NCBI RefSeq assembly: GCF_019093865.1
Contig: NZ_JABJXD010000006.1
Coordinates: 78,656-142,655 of the forward strand
Length of the DNA stretch: 64,000 bases
Reading direction: 5' to 3'
From: Lentibacillus saliphilus
GTDB lineage: Bacteria; Bacillota; Bacilli; Bacillales; Amphibacillaceae
The position numbers were made by a program, and so were the translations under genes. The notes under the pieces are model-generated. The model searched no databases, was not told where the DNA came from, and was given only the letters and a program-made list of their open reading frames with translations. This document shows positions 40,275 through 50,422 of the stretch, in pieces (position 1 is the stretch's first letter; each line of letters opens with the position of its first letter).

Positions 40275-41420
40275 ATGGATCAAAACAAACTGTCAAAAGA
40301 CATGTTCGAACCTCTCGAGCATAAAGAAGATACAAGTGAAAAAATAGCGCGTCCAAGTCGTTCATTTATGCAAGATGCAACAAGAACCTTCGTGCGAAAT
40401 ATCGCTGCGATGTTTGCCTTGACTGTTCTCGTCGTTATTTCTGTCATGAGTATCATTGGACCAAGTATGAATGAATTTGGCTACGATGACCAAGATCTAA
40501 CGCGAGCAAAAATACCACCACGTATTCCAGTTTTAGAGAATATTTCTTGGTTGCCATTTGACGGTACAATGACAGAGACATTCCAAGGAACAAATGTAGA
40601 GGATGCGACAGCAAAAGCGATAATGCGCTTTAAAACAGAAGAAGAATTTGTAGATGTAAAAGTCCTTAATGAAGGTAATGGTACGAGAAATTCTGCTGAA
40701 GTGGACGTCACCTACCATAGTTATCAAGCACTTGGCCTTGATGACACGTATTTTTGGTTAGGGACAGACAACTTAGGACGTGACCAGTGGACACGACTTT
40801 GGAAAGGAACACGCGTCTCGATGATCATTGCGCTCGCTGCAGCTGCAATTGACTTAGTCATCGGTGTCGCTTATGGCGGTATTTCCGCATACCTTGGTGG
40901 TCGTGTTGATAATATTATGCAACGTATTATTGAGATCCTTGTTGGGATTCCGAACCTCGTTGTTATTTTGTTAATGATTATCATTTTACAGCCAGGTATC
41001 GTGTCGCTCATTGTCGCGATGATTATTACGGGCTGGATAGGCATGGCGCGGATTGTTCGCGGTGAGGTGTTGAAGTTAAAGAATCAGGAATTTGTGCTCG
41101 CATCACGAACATTAGGTGCGTCTACAGGACGGATTATTACAAAGCACTTGTTGCCAAACATAAGTGGCATCATCATCATCAATACGATGTTCACGATTCC
41201 GAGTGCAATCTTTACCGAAGCCTTCTTATCATTTATAGGACTTGGCTTGGTACCACCAGAAGCATCACTCGGGACGTTGATTAATACAGGATTCGATAAT
41301 TTGCGCACATATCCTTATATGTTTATTTATCCAGCGGCTGTTATTTCATTGATTATGATCGCATTCAATATTATGGCGGACGGATTGCGTGATGCGTTTG
41401 ATCCGAAAATGCATAAATAG
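40275..41420 (+). CDS. oppC: Oligopeptide ABC permease OppC
   Basis: About 381 residues from the ATG at 40275 (GAGGGGAAAAG upstream). The longer frame from 40212 lies inside oppB. The large extracytoplasmic loop between spans 1 and 2 (residues about 65-180) makes it longer than typical OppC of about 300. The coupling loop reads RGEVLKLKNQEFVLASRTLGAS, and TEAFLSFIGLGLVPPEASLG precedes the last spans. It forms the channel with OppB. Confidence 0.93.
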   Translation: MDQNKLSKDMFEPLEHKEDTSEKIARPSRSFMQDATRTFVRNIAAMFALTVLVVISVMSIIGPSMNEFGYDDQDLTRAKIPPRIPVLENISWLPFDGTMTETFQGTNVEDATAKAIMRFKTEEEFVDVKVLNEGNGTRNSAEVDVTYHSYQALGLDDTYFWLGTDNLGRDQWTRLWKGTRVSMIIALAAAAIDLVIGVAYGGISAYLGGRVDNIMQRIIEILVGIPNLVVILLMIIILQPGIVSLIVAMIITGWIGMARIVRGEVLKLKNQEFVLASRTLGASTGRIITKHLLPNISGIIIINTMFTIPSAIFTEAFLSFIGLGLVPPEASLGTLINTGFDNLRTYPYMFIYPAAVISLIMIAFNIMADGLRDAFDPKMHK

Positions 41421-41438
41421 AAAGGCAGGTGTCCATAT

Positions 41439-42506
41439 ATGAGCAAATTATTGGAAGTAAAAGATCTTGCAATTTCATTTAACACGTTTAGTGGGGAAGT
41501 ACAAGCCGTTCGTGGTGTTTCCTTTGATGTCGCTAAAGGCGAAACGCTTGCAATCGTTGGGGAATCAGGTTCTGGTAAGTCGGTTACAACCAAATCACTC
41601 ATGCGCTTGCTTCCTACACCTCAAAGTGTGATAAAAAGAGGACAGATTCTCTTTGAAGGAGAAGACCTCGTTAACAAAACAGATAAAGAGATGCAAAAAA
41701 TTCGCGGAAAAGATATATCAATGATTTTCCAGGATCCAATGACATCATTGAATCCAACGATGAAAATTGGTAATCAAATCATGGAAGGTCTCATTAAGCA
41801 CCAGAACATGAGTCGTAGTGAGGCGAGACCGAAAGCCGCTGAGCTTCTGAAACAGGTCGGAATTCCGCACGCAGAAAAGCGTCTACATCAATATCCTCAT
41901 CAATTTTCTGGGGGGATGCGTCAGCGTGTTGTAATCGCTATGGCACTTGCATGTAATCCGAAGCTGTTAATTGCTGATGAGCCGACAACGGCGCTTGATG
42001 TAACCATTCAAGCACAAATCCTTGAGTTGATGAAGGACGTACAGAAGGAGACCGGAAGCTCGATTATCTTTATTACGCACGACCTCGGCGTTGTTGCGAA
42101 TATTGCTGACCGTGTTGCTGTTATGTATGCTGGTAAAATTGTCGAGATTGGTACAACTGAAGAAATCTTTTACAATCCACAGCATCCGTACACATGGGGC
42201 TTGCTAGGCTCAATGCCGACATTAGATGACACGGATGAACATTTAATGTCAATTCCAGGTAGCCCTCCGGATATGTTGAATCCTCCAAAAGGAGATGCCT
42301 TCGCACCACGGAATTCTTATGCGTTGAAAATTGATACTGAATTAGAACCACCAATGTTCAAAGTATCTGATACGCACTATGCGGCGACATGGCTTCTTCA
42401 TGAAAATGCCCCTAAGGTTGAGCCGCCAGCAGAGGTTAAGCGGAGAATGGCTGGCTTTTCAAAAACGGGTGAGTTTCTGAAAGGTGAGGAAGGTGAAGAT
42501 CAATGA
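41439..42506 (+). CDS. oppD: Oligopeptide ABC ATPase OppD
   Basis: 355 residues. Walker A GESGSGKSVTTKSL, signature FSGGMRQRVVIAMAL, Walker B LLIADEPTTALDVT, H-loop FITHDLGV, and the C-terminal oligo_HPY extension of Opp/Dpp ATPases. AAAGGCAGG precedes the ATG. Its last four bases overlap oppF (ATGA), so the two ATPases are translationally coupled. Confidence 0.95.
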   Translation: MSKLLEVKDLAISFNTFSGEVQAVRGVSFDVAKGETLAIVGESGSGKSVTTKSLMRLLPTPQSVIKRGQILFEGEDLVNKTDKEMQKIRGKDISMIFQDPMTSLNPTMKIGNQIMEGLIKHQNMSRSEARPKAAELLKQVGIPHAEKRLHQYPHQFSGGMRQRVVIAMALACNPKLLIADEPTTALDVTIQAQILELMKDVQKETGSSIIFITHDLGVVANIADRVAVMYAGKIVEIGTTEEIFYNPQHPYTWGLLGSMPTLDDTDEHLMSIPGSPPDMLNPPKGDAFAPRNSYALKIDTELEPPMFKVSDTHYAATWLLHENAPKVEPPAEVKRRMAGFSKTGEFLKGEEGEDQ

Positions 42507-43438
42507 CAGTCGAAAAGCTGTTAGAAGTGAAGGACTTAAAGCGTCATTTTAATATTGGTGGAAAAGCAACCGTTAAAGCAATTGATGGTGTCACCTTTGA
42601 TATTTATAAAGGTGAGACATTTGGCTTGGTCGGTGAATCTGGCTGTGGTAAATCGACGACAGGTAGAACGATTATCGGATTGTATGATGCAACAGACGGC
42701 GAAGTTCTGTTTAAAGGGGAAGATGTCCACGGCAAAAAGTCTGCTGCAGAAAAAATGAAATTCAACCGTAAAATGCAGATGATTTTCCAGGACCCATCAT
42801 CTTCACTTAATTCCCGGATGACGGTTATGGATATTATCGCAGAAGGCATCGACATTCATAATTTGGCCGAAAACAAAGAAGCCCGCAAAAAGCGTGTTGA
42901 AGAGCTCCTTGAAACGGTCGGACTTAACAAGGAACATGCGACCCGTTTTCCACATGAATTTAGTGGTGGACAGCGGCAGCGGATCGGTATTGCCCGAGCA
43001 CTTGCTGTAGAACCAGAATTTATTATTGCAGATGAACCAATTTCGGCATTAGACGTGTCCATCCAAGCACAGGTCGTTAATTTGCTGAAGCAATTACAGG
43101 ACGAATTTGGCCTCACTTACTTATTTATCGCCCATGACTTGTCGATGGTTAAATATTTAAGTGATCGAATCGGTGTTATGTATTTTGGTAACATGGTTGA
43201 GTTAGCGGATAGTCATGAATTGTATAAAAATCCGATTCATCCGTATACGAAATCATTATTGTCGGCGATTCCACTCCCAGATCCAGAATATGAGCGGAAC
43301 CGTCAGCGTGTTGAATATGATCCGTCCATTCACGATCCAAATGAAGAACAACAATTCCGTGAAATCAAGCCAGGCCACTGGGTAAGATGCTCAGAGACGG
43401 AGTTTGAACAATATAAGAAAGACCTCAATTTAAATTAA
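42503..43438 (+). CDS. oppF: Oligopeptide ABC ATPase OppF
   Basis: 311 residues. Walker A GESGCGKSTTGRT, signature FSGGQRQRIGIARAL, Walker B FIIADEPISALDVS, H-loop FIAHDLSM, and C-terminal oligo_HPY with GHWVRCSETEF containing the conserved cysteine. Starts within the oppD stop, preceded by GAGGAAGGTGAAG. Last gene of the opp operon, closed by a terminator. Confidence 0.95.
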   Translation: MTVEKLLEVKDLKRHFNIGGKATVKAIDGVTFDIYKGETFGLVGESGCGKSTTGRTIIGLYDATDGEVLFKGEDVHGKKSAAEKMKFNRKMQMIFQDPSSSLNSRMTVMDIIAEGIDIHNLAENKEARKKRVEELLETVGLNKEHATRFPHEFSGGQRQRIGIARALAVEPEFIIADEPISALDVSIQAQVVNLLKQLQDEFGLTYLFIAHDLSMVKYLSDRIGVMYFGNMVELADSHELYKNPIHPYTKSLLSAIPLPDPEYERNRQRVEYDPSIHDPNEEQQFREIKPGHWVRCSETEFEQYKKDLNLN

Positions 43439-43444
43439 AAAAGT

Positions 43445-43484
43445 GCTGTCTTATAAGTCTAGAAGGGACTTTTAGACAGCCTTT
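43445..43484 (+). terminator. Intrinsic terminator after oppF
   Basis: Stem GCTGTCT...AAGTC / GGACTT...AGACAGC (43445-43480) followed by CTTTTAC. Confidence 0.85.
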
Positions 43485-43568
43485 TACTTACATATGGATT
43501 ATTTTATTGGGAACGACAGCCTGATCATATGAAGCAGGCATATAACGACGAAGGACTGGAAATACTGG

Positions 43569-43672
43569 AGCTACAACACAACAGAGCAAAATGTAAGACA
43601 TCTCATTCGCTTGCAATAGTTGCTAAACAGGCGTTTGTTCTGCTATTATCAATAGTGTTGTAGCTATTTTTT
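43569..43672 (+). ncRNA. Large stem-loop with T-run upstream of gatC
   Basis: AGCTACAACAC (43569-43579) pairs perfectly with GTGTTGTAGCT (43655-43665). Inside, ACAGAGCAAA can pair with TTTGTTCTGCT with G-U pairs. The outer stem is followed at once by ATTTTTTAAT. The 97-nt structure has a rho-independent ending and lies about 100 bases before gatC. It is not a T-box: I see no GGTGGNACC element. It may be an attenuator, a small RNA or a degenerate mobile element. Confidence 0.55.
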
Positions 43673-43768
43673 AATAGGGAAATTCGCCTATTCATAAAGG
43701 CTATTGTCCATTAATGCTTATAGACAATCCAACCGTTTGGATGGAAAATATAAATGGAGGTGCCGTTC

Positions 43769-44059
43769 ATGGCTAATATTACTAGGGACCAAGTGATGCA
43801 CGTTGCTCATCTGGCCAGACTCGCTGTGACTGAAGAAGAAGCAGACGCGTTTGCCAACGATCTTGATGCCATCATTAATTACGCTGAACAGTTAAATGAA
43901 TTGGATACAGAAGGCGTAGAGCCGACAACACACGTACTTGATTTGAAAAATATTATGCGTGACGATAAGGCCGAGAAATGGGCGCATCGTGATGACGCAT
44001 TAACAAACGCACCAGACAAGCAAGGCGGTCAGTTTAAAGTACCGTCAATCCTTGAGTAG
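43769..44059 (+). CDS. gatC: Asp-tRNA(Asn)/Glu-tRNA(Gln) amidotransferase subunit C
   Basis: 96 residues from the ATG at 43769 (GGAGGTG upstream). Motifs: [33 protein letters not shown] and the terminal [10 protein letters not shown]. It stabilises the GatA-GatB complex that amidates mischarged Glu-tRNA(Gln) and Asp-tRNA(Asn). Twelve bases separate it from gatA. Confidence 0.95.
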   Translation: MANITRDQVMHVAHLARLAVTEEEADAFANDLDAIINYAEQLNELDTEGVEPTTHVLDLKNIMRDDKAEKWAHRDDALTNAPDKQGGQFKVPSILE

Positions 44060-44071
44060 GGAGGGAACACC

Positions 44072-45541
44072 ATGTCATTATTTGATTTAAGCTTTAAGGA
44101 ATTAGAACGTCAACTACATAATAAAGAAATTACAGTAGAGGACCTTGTTGACACATCCTATAAAAGAATTAAGGAAGTGGATGATGATGTTCATGCATTC
44201 CTTTCATTAAATGAAGAACAAGCCCGTGAGCAAGCGCGTGAGTTGGACAAGGCGGGGCATGACGGACGTGCGAAATTATATGGCATTCCAGCAGGGATTA
44301 AAGATAACATTGCCATTAAAGGACAGCCTTTAACGTGTGCCAGCCAGTTTTTGAGAAACTTTAATGATCCGTTGTACAACGCAACAGTCGTAAACAAGCT
44401 GAATGCTGAGCAATCCGTTACGGTTGGTAAATTGAATTTGGATGAATTTGCGATGGGGTCATCGAACGAGAACTCAAGCTTCGTTCCGACACGTAACCCT
44501 TGGGATCTAGATCGTGTTCCAGGTGGCTCAAGTGGCGGTAGTGCTGCCGCTGTTGCAGCAGGCGAGGTTTTATTCGCCCTCGGTTCAGATACAGGTGGTT
44601 CAATCAGACAGCCAGCGTCATTTTGTGGTGTCGTTGGGATGAAGCCAACGTACGGACGTGTATCACGTTTCGGACTCGTTGCATTCGCCTCATCTCTCGA
44701 TCACATCGGACCAATTACACGGACTGTCGCTGACAATGCCCGTGTACTCGAAGTCATTGCCGGTCATGATCGAATGGATTCCACAAGTGCTGATGTTGAT
44801 GTACCTGAGTATTCAAATTTAACAGGTGATATGACAGGCATGAAAATTGCCGTTCCAAAAGAATATCTCGCTGAAGGTGTTTCTGAGGAAGTTAAAAACA
44901 CAATTTTGGACGCTTTGAAGGTCTATGAATCCCTCGGTGCAACATGGGAGGAAGTGTCCTTACCGCATTCTAAATATGCTGTAGCAGCTTATTACTTGCT
45001 ATCATCATCAGAGGCATCCGCTAACCTCGCGCGTTTTGACGGGGTACGTTACGGTGTGCGCTCAGAAAATGCCGAAAATATGATCGACATGTTTAAGCTC
45101 TCACGTAGCGAAGGCTTTGGCGATGAAGTTAAACGCCGGATTATGCTCGGTACCTTTGCGCTAAGCTCTGGTTATTATGATGCGTATTATAAAAAAGCTC
45201 AAAAAGTCCGCACATTGATTAAGCAGGATTTTGATAAGGTGTTAGAGGAATACGATGTTATCATTGGACCAACAGCACCTACAACAGCCTTTAAGATCGG
45301 TGAAAAAATAGAAGATCCATTAACGATGTATGCAAATGATATTTTAACCATTCCTGTGAACCTTGCGGGTAACCCTGCATTGTCAGTTCCAGCTGGTTTT
45401 TCTGAAGCTGGTCTGCCTATTGGTTTACAAATTATCGGTCGCCCGTTTGCAGAGGCAACCGTTTATGAAGCGGCATATGCATACGAACAGGAAACGAAAC
45501 ATTATCTTAAAAAGCCTCACCTAGGAGGTGGCGCATCATGA
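44072..45541 (+). CDS. gatA: Aspartyl/glutamyl-tRNA amidotransferase subunit A
   Basis: 489 residues, amidase-signature family. Catalytic Ser-cisSer-Lys triad in [11 protein letters not shown] and [17 protein letters not shown], with [18 protein letters not shown]. It releases ammonia from glutamine for GatB. ATG with GGGAGG upstream. The stop overlaps the gatB start (ATGA at 45538). Confidence 0.96.
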   Translation: MSLFDLSFKELERQLHNKEITVEDLVDTSYKRIKEVDDDVHAFLSLNEEQAREQARELDKAGHDGRAKLYGIPAGIKDNIAIKGQPLTCASQFLRNFNDPLYNATVVNKLNAEQSVTVGKLNLDEFAMGSSNENSSFVPTRNPWDLDRVPGGSSGGSAAAVAAGEVLFALGSDTGGSIRQPASFCGVVGMKPTYGRVSRFGLVAFASSLDHIGPITRTVADNARVLEVIAGHDRMDSTSADVDVPEYSNLTGDMTGMKIAVPKEYLAEGVSEEVKNTILDALKVYESLGATWEEVSLPHSKYAVAAYYLLSSSEASANLARFDGVRYGVRSENAENMIDMFKLSRSEGFGDEVKRRIMLGTFALSSGYYDAYYKKAQKVRTLIKQDFDKVLEEYDVIIGPTAPTTAFKIGEKIEDPLTMYANDILTIPVNLAGNPALSVPAGFSEAGLPIGLQIIGRPFAEATVYEAAYAYEQETKHYLKKPHLGGGAS

Positions 45542-46968
45542 ACTTTGAAACAATTATCGGACTTGAAGTCCACGTTGAATTAAAAACAGATTCAAAGATA
45601 TTTAGCTCAAGCCCAAATGCATTTGGTGCTGAACCAAATGCGAACGTGAATCCGATTGACCTTGGGTACCCAGGAACATTACCGGTTCTCAACGAAGAAG
45701 CCGTTAACTTTGCGATGAAAGCCGCTATGGCACTGAATTGTGACATTGCCACAGATACAAAATTCGACCGCAAAAACTATTTTTATCCGGATAACCCGAA
45801 AGCTTACCAAATCTCTCAATTTGACAAGCCAATTGGTGAGAACGGCTGGATTGAAATTGAAGTCGGTGGCAAGAAGAAGCGTATCGGCATTACGCGCCTT
45901 CATTTAGAAGAGGATGCTGGTAAGCTCACACACGGTGACGACGGCTATTCACTCGTTGACTTTAATAGACAAGGCACACCGCTTATTGAGATCGTGTCTG
46001 AGCCTGATATGCGTTCTCCAGAGGAAGCCTACGCATATTTAGATAAGCTCAAAAATATCATTCAGTACACAGGCGTATCTGATTGTAAGATGCAGGAAGG
46101 GTCGTTACGCTGTGATGCGAACATCTCTTTGCGCCCGATCGGTCAAGATGAATTCGGCACAAAGACCGAGCTGAAAAACCTTAACTCCTTTACGTTCGTT
46201 CAAAAAGGGTTAGAATTTGAAGAGAAACGCCAGGAAAAAGTCTTGCTTACAGGTGGCATCATTGAACAAGAAACACGTCGTTACGATGAAAAAACGAAGG
46301 AAACGATTTTAATGCGTGTCAAAGAAGGCTCTGATGATTACCGTTACTTCCCTGAGCCTGATCTTGTACCGCTTTATATTGATGATGCTTGGAAGGAACG
46401 TATTCGTCAATCGATTCCAGAGCTACCCGATGCTAGAAAGCAACGCTTCATTGATGGACTTGGATTGCCAGCATATGACGCGGAGGTTTTAACAAGCTCC
46501 AAGGAAATGGCTGATTTCCTTGAAGCAACGATTGCCGATGGTGCTGATATTAAACAAGCATCAAACTGGCTCATGGGTGAAATCTCAGGTTATATGAACA
46601 AGCATTTAAAAGAATTGCATGATCTTGCCATTACACCTGAAGCTCTCGGAAAAATGATACAGCTTATCGAGGACGGAACGATTTCGTCTAAAATCGCTAA
46701 GAAGGTCTTCGCTGAGCTCGTAGAAAAAGGCGGAGTTCCAGAACAAATCGTTAAAGATAAAGGCCTCGTCCAAATTTCTGATGAAGGCGAGCTGACAAAA
46801 ATTATTACCGGTATTTTAGACGACAACGAACAGTCGATTATTGATTTTAAAAATGGTAAAGACCGTGCCCTTGGATTTTTGGTTGGTCAAGTTATGAAAG
46901 CAACAAAAGGTCAGGCCAACCCACCAATGGTCAACAAAATTCTTATCAGGGAAATGAATCAACGCTAA
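45538..46968 (+). CDS. gatB: Aspartyl/glutamyl-tRNA amidotransferase subunit B
   Basis: 476 residues. Characteristic [57 protein letters not shown] and [17 protein letters not shown]. The C-terminal YqeY-like domain ([17 protein letters not shown]) recognises tRNA. CTAGGAGGTG precedes the ATG. Kinase and transamidase steps of Gln-tRNA(Gln) formation take place here. Confidence 0.96.
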   Translation: MNFETIIGLEVHVELKTDSKIFSSSPNAFGAEPNANVNPIDLGYPGTLPVLNEEAVNFAMKAAMALNCDIATDTKFDRKNYFYPDNPKAYQISQFDKPIGENGWIEIEVGGKKKRIGITRLHLEEDAGKLTHGDDGYSLVDFNRQGTPLIEIVSEPDMRSPEEAYAYLDKLKNIIQYTGVSDCKMQEGSLRCDANISLRPIGQDEFGTKTELKNLNSFTFVQKGLEFEEKRQEKVLLTGGIIEQETRRYDEKTKETILMRVKEGSDDYRYFPEPDLVPLYIDDAWKERIRQSIPELPDARKQRFIDGLGLPAYDAEVLTSSKEMADFLEATIADGADIKQASNWLMGEISGYMNKHLKELHDLAITPEALGKMIQLIEDGTISSKIAKKVFAELVEKGGVPEQIVKDKGLVQISDEGELTKIITGILDDNEQSIIDFKNGKDRALGFLVGQVMKATKGQANPPMVNKILIREMNQR

Positions 46969-46980
46969 GAAGAAGGATGA

Positions 46981-47020
46981 ACGGCTGCCGATATGAAGTG
47001 GCAGCCGTCACCTTATTTTT
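46981..47020 (+). terminator. Intrinsic terminator after gatB
   Basis: Perfect 9-bp stem ACGGCTGCC / GGCAGCCGT, then CACCTTATTTTTT. Confidence 0.82.
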
Positions 47021-47160
47021 TATAAAGCTAGGCGCCAGTGCTTTAAAACATACGACACGCATATGTTAGATTAGAACATATACCTCTGCCATCATCCCTC
47101 ACGAAATGACCTGCCGCCTACTTACACAATATTTCCTTGATTTGTATGGGAGGAATCTCT

Positions 47161-48072
47161 TTGAAACGAGCCCGTGTAATATATAATCCAACATCAGGCC
47201 GCGAACTTTTAAAAAAGGAGCTGCCTGCTATTTTGGAGCAGTTAGAAAAAGTCGGTTATGAGGCTTCAGCCCATGCGACAACAGGCGAAAGCGATGCGAT
47301 TTATGCAGCAAGAACAGCGGTTGAGCGCAAGTTTGATCTTGTCATTGCTGCAGGCGGTGACGGCACAATTAATGAAGTCATCAATGGTATATCTGAACAG
47401 CCTTATCGCCCTAAAGTGGGCGTCATCCCAGGCGGTACGACAAATGACTTCGCCCGGGCGTTACAAATTCCCCGCGATGTCAAGAAAGCTGTTGAGGTCA
47501 TCGTCGCTGGTGAAACGATGCCACTTGATGTTGGCCGCGTTAATGATCAGTATTTTATTAACATTGCAGGTGGCGGGAAACTAACAGAACTCACCTATGA
47601 TGTTCCGATCAAGCTGAAGACGATGCTTGGTCAGCTCGCCTATTATATGAAAGGGATCGAAATGCTCCCATCATTAAAGCCGATTAGAGCGCGAATTGAG
47701 TATGATGGAACAGTTGTCGACGAGAAAATTATGATGTTCCTCGTCTCTAATACGAATTCTGTTGGCGGCTTTGAAAAACTAGCACCAACGGCCAAGCTCG
47801 ATGATGGTTATTTTGATATTCTTATTTTGCGTGAAGCGAACCTAGCTGAATTCATCCGCGTTGCGACGCTCGCTCTTCGTGGCGCACACCTTGATGATAA
47901 GCACGTCATCTATGCCCAAGCAAAGCATATTAAAGTAGACACAGATGAAAAAATGCAGCTTAACATTGACGGCGAATACGGTGGCCTACTACCAGGGGAA
48001 TTCCAGAACCTACAACAGCACGTCGAATTCATCGTCCCAGCATCATTTATCGACAAACAACAAGACACCTGA
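47161..48072 (+). CDS. dgkB: Diacylglycerol kinase DgkB
   Basis: About 303 residues from the TTG at 47161 (GGGAGG upstream); the frame is open from 47137. Lipid kinase fold: RVIYNPTSGRE at the N-terminus, AAGGDGTINEVINGI (the GGDGT nucleotide motif), GVIPGGTTNDFARALQIP, and late LNIDGEYGG. It phosphorylates diacylglycerol so that it re-enters phospholipid and lipoteichoic acid turnover at the membrane. Placement after gatB matches B. subtilis. Confidence 0.93.
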   Translation: MKRARVIYNPTSGRELLKKELPAILEQLEKVGYEASAHATTGESDAIYAARTAVERKFDLVIAAGGDGTINEVINGISEQPYRPKVGVIPGGTTNDFARALQIPRDVKKAVEVIVAGETMPLDVGRVNDQYFINIAGGGKLTELTYDVPIKLKTMLGQLAYYMKGIEMLPSLKPIRARIEYDGTVVDEKIMMFLVSNTNSVGGFEKLAPTAKLDDGYFDILILREANLAEFIRVATLALRGAHLDDKHVIYAQAKHIKVDTDEKMQLNIDGEYGGLLPGEFQNLQQHVEFIVPASFIDKQQDT

Positions 48073-48096
48073 CCATTTCTGGGTCAGGTGTTTTAT
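48065..48096 (+). terminator. Intrinsic terminator overlapping the dgkB stop
   Basis: ACACCTGACC / GGGTCAGGTGT followed by TTTTATT; the left arm includes the stop codon. Confidence 0.88.
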
Positions 48097-48309
48097 TCAG
48101 CGTTTGGTGGTGCCTGTCACTTGGCGAATAGATCACATAGAAGTCATATGCTGTATCATGTTTTATGAGCACTCCTCACGCCATATCAAGTCTTTTAGGG
48201 ATAAGACACCACCCTACTTGAAAATACTAGACCTATGACTCGCACGCGCTTTTCATAGATGTGATAAGATATACACAATACATTAACATTGAACATAAAG
48301 GAGAACACA

Positions 48310-49695
48310 ATGGCAAAACGCACAGCTCCCGTACATAAAAATGACAGATTAACACTTGAAATAGAAGACCTCACTCATGAAGGGAATGGTGTTGGTAAGG
48401 TCGACGGCTATCCGCTCTTTATTCCGTATGCCCTCCCAGGCGAAAAAGTGACCGTTCACGTCGTTAAAGTGAACAAAAACTTCGGATTCGCTAAGCTACT
48501 CGAAGTCATCGAACGAAGTCCACACCGTGTTGAACCTCCATGTGACGTGTTTTACCAATGTGGTGGCTGCCAAATTCAGCATATGAGCTATGACATGCAG
48601 CTCGACATGAAGCGCAATCAAGTCAAAAATGTGATGCGTAAAATTGGCCACCTTGATCACGTACCTGTTCATCCAGTCATTGGTATGGACGATCCTTGGC
48701 GTTACCGCAATAAAGTAGCAGTCCCTGTTGGGGAAAAGAATGGCGAGCTCATTACAGGATTTTATAAAATGCGTAGTCACGACATTATCGCCGACATGGA
48801 CACATGCGTCGTCCAGGACGAGGTAAACGATCGAATGGTGGAGGCGGTCAGACGCATCGCCACAAATCTCGGAATTACCGCCTATGACGAGAAAAAGGAC
48901 CGCGGCGTTCTGCGTCATATCATGGTCCGAACCGGAAACGAAACTGACGAGACGATGATCGTCCTCATCACCCGTACTGACAAATTACCACATAAAGACG
49001 CTCTCATCCGAGAATTAACTGAAACGTATCCACAAATCAAGTCGATCGTTCACAATATAAATGATCGACGTACAAACGTCATTCTCGACCGTAAAAACAA
49101 AGTCATTTGGGGTGAAGATTACATTTACGACACAATCGGTAACATCCGATTTGCGATATCTGCCCAGTCCTTTTACCAAGTGAACCCAAAGCAGACGAAA
49201 AAGCTGTATGACAAAGCACTTGAATATGCCAATGTCGGACAACAAGACATCGTTATCGACGCTTACTGTGGCATTGGAACGATCGCGCTGTTCCTTGCAC
49301 AATCTGCCAAAAAAGTGTATGGCGTCGACGTCGTTCCAGAAGCGATCAGCGATGCCAAGCAAAACGCCCGACTCAACCATATGGACAACGCCGAATTCCA
49401 CGTCGGTCAAGCCGAAAAAGTCATGCCATGGTGGCAATCGCAAGGGATGAAGCCAGACGTCATCGTCGTCGACCCACCACGCAAAGGCTGTGACGAGGCA
49501 TTGCTCCAAGCAATGCTCACAATGCAACCAAAACGAATTGTCTATGTGTCATGCAACCCGTCAACATTGGCAAGAGACTTACGCATTCTAGAAGACGGCG
49601 GGTATGAAACAAAAGAAGTCCAACCTGTAGACATGTTTCCGCAGAGCATGCATGTGGAGTCTGTAGCGTGGTTGGAGAAGAAGTTGTCCCATTAA
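48310..49695 (+). CDS. rlmCD: 23S rRNA (uracil-5-)-methyltransferase RlmCD
   Basis: About 461 residues from the ATG at 48310 (AAAGGAGA upstream). N-terminal TRAM domain (LEIEDLTHEGNGVGKVDGYPLF). A 4Fe-4S site lies in CDVFYQCGGCQIQHM with a further Cys downstream. SAM motif DAYCGIGTIALFLA and catalytic VVDPPRKGCDEALL and YVSCNPSTLARDL. In B. subtilis the orthologue YefA methylates U747 and U1939 of 23S rRNA. No neighbour in the same operon. Confidence 0.93.
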   Translation: MAKRTAPVHKNDRLTLEIEDLTHEGNGVGKVDGYPLFIPYALPGEKVTVHVVKVNKNFGFAKLLEVIERSPHRVEPPCDVFYQCGGCQIQHMSYDMQLDMKRNQVKNVMRKIGHLDHVPVHPVIGMDDPWRYRNKVAVPVGEKNGELITGFYKMRSHDIIADMDTCVVQDEVNDRMVEAVRRIATNLGITAYDEKKDRGVLRHIMVRTGNETDETMIVLITRTDKLPHKDALIRELTETYPQIKSIVHNINDRRTNVILDRKNKVIWGEDYIYDTIGNIRFAISAQSFYQVNPKQTKKLYDKALEYANVGQQDIVIDAYCGIGTIALFLAQSAKKVYGVDVVPEAISDAKQNARLNHMDNAEFHVGQAEKVMPWWQSQGMKPDVIVVDPPRKGCDEALLQAMLTMQPKRIVYVSCNPSTLARDLRILEDGGYETKEVQPVDMFPQSMHVESVAWLEKKLSH

Positions 49696-49878
49696 AATAA
49701 ACATTTCCAATTCGATCCTTAGTCAATGGTTTTTCAATAGCTTTTCAATGGTTTGGATAGGTTACACATAGTTTGACATTATAAGGATTTAACATGTTAA
49801 AAATGATAGCGTGACGACCATTGATGAAATAGAAGGTACTATGACTTAAGTAGGAAACTCGTTTGTGTTGGTAAAAAT

Positions 49879-50073
49879 ATGGTTATTCTTTTGAAGTCCT
49901 TAGAGCCAATATTTATACACAGAGCTATCGTAAAGGAAAAAGAAATCAAAGAAGTTAATGTTACTTTTGGAAAAATGTTGCCTGATCAAATGACAAATCT
50001 GATAAAACCAGAATATGAATACGGTGCTGACTCTTCCACACTGAGCAAGGCAATGGATGAGGTGAACTTTTAG
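49879..50073 (+). CDS. Short hypothetical ORF, possibly a gene fragment
   Basis: 64 residues, lysine- and glutamate-rich (KEKEIKEVNVTFGKM). No clear ribosome binding site in front of the ATG; I recognise no family. The region 49700-50170 is AT-rich and otherwise empty, so this may be the remains of an acquired gene. Confidence 0.25.
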   Translation: MVILLKSLEPIFIHRAIVKEKEIKEVNVTFGKMLPDQMTNLIKPEYEYGADSSTLSKAMDEVNF

Positions 50074-50164
50074 CAGACTATTTTCCGATTATCTTTTTTA
50101 AATCAGTGTCTTTTTAACAAAAAAGAAGTATCAAATTTCCTAGCAATTTAACCCTCGCTGTCTC

Positions 50165-50214
50165 AAAAAAACACCCCCGAATTGATGTCATACACTATGC
50201 ATCTAAACGGGGGT
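50165..50214 (-). terminator. Terminator of the minus-strand small-peptide locus
   Basis: On the minus strand, ACCCCCG...CGGGGGT encloses a loop of about 28 bases and is followed by GTTTTTTTGAG. It lies a few bases behind the stop of the 66-residue ORF. Confidence 0.8.
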
Positions 50215-50220
50215 TTATTG

Positions 50221-50421
50221 TTATGAATCTGTCTTAATTGGTTTGGGAACGCATACGTCATCTGAATAACGCATATCAATTCCGCTGCATGGAATACGGT
50301 TTAAGTGGTGGTTTAAAATAAATCTCTTAGGCAACGAAGCCATGATACAAAACGAACTGCCATTAGTGAGTTCGCTGGTTTTGCTGTAAAATACTGGTGT
50401 TAGTCTCACCCGTTGACGCAA
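50221..50421 (-). CDS. Hypothetical 66-residue ORF
   Basis: TTG start one base behind the stop of the 61-residue membrane protein, with GAGGTGA too close for an ideal site. The stop is followed at once by a terminator, which favours its being part of the transcript. Composition (Arg, His, Cys, Pro) is not typical and I recognise no family. May be non-coding 3' UTR. Confidence 0.3.
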   Translation of the reverse strand: MRQRVRLTPVFYSKTSELTNGSSFCIMASLPKRFILNHHLNRIPCSGIDMRYSDDVCVPKPIKTDS

Positions 50422-50422
50422 T

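Noticed and set aside
43569-43672. T-box leader for gatCAB
   Set aside because: No AGGGTGGNACCGCG antiterminator motif or specifier loop can be seen.
49879-50073. Transposase or integrase fragment in the accessory region after rlmCD
   Set aside because: Looked for catalytic or recombinase motifs in all frames of 49700-50220 and found none.
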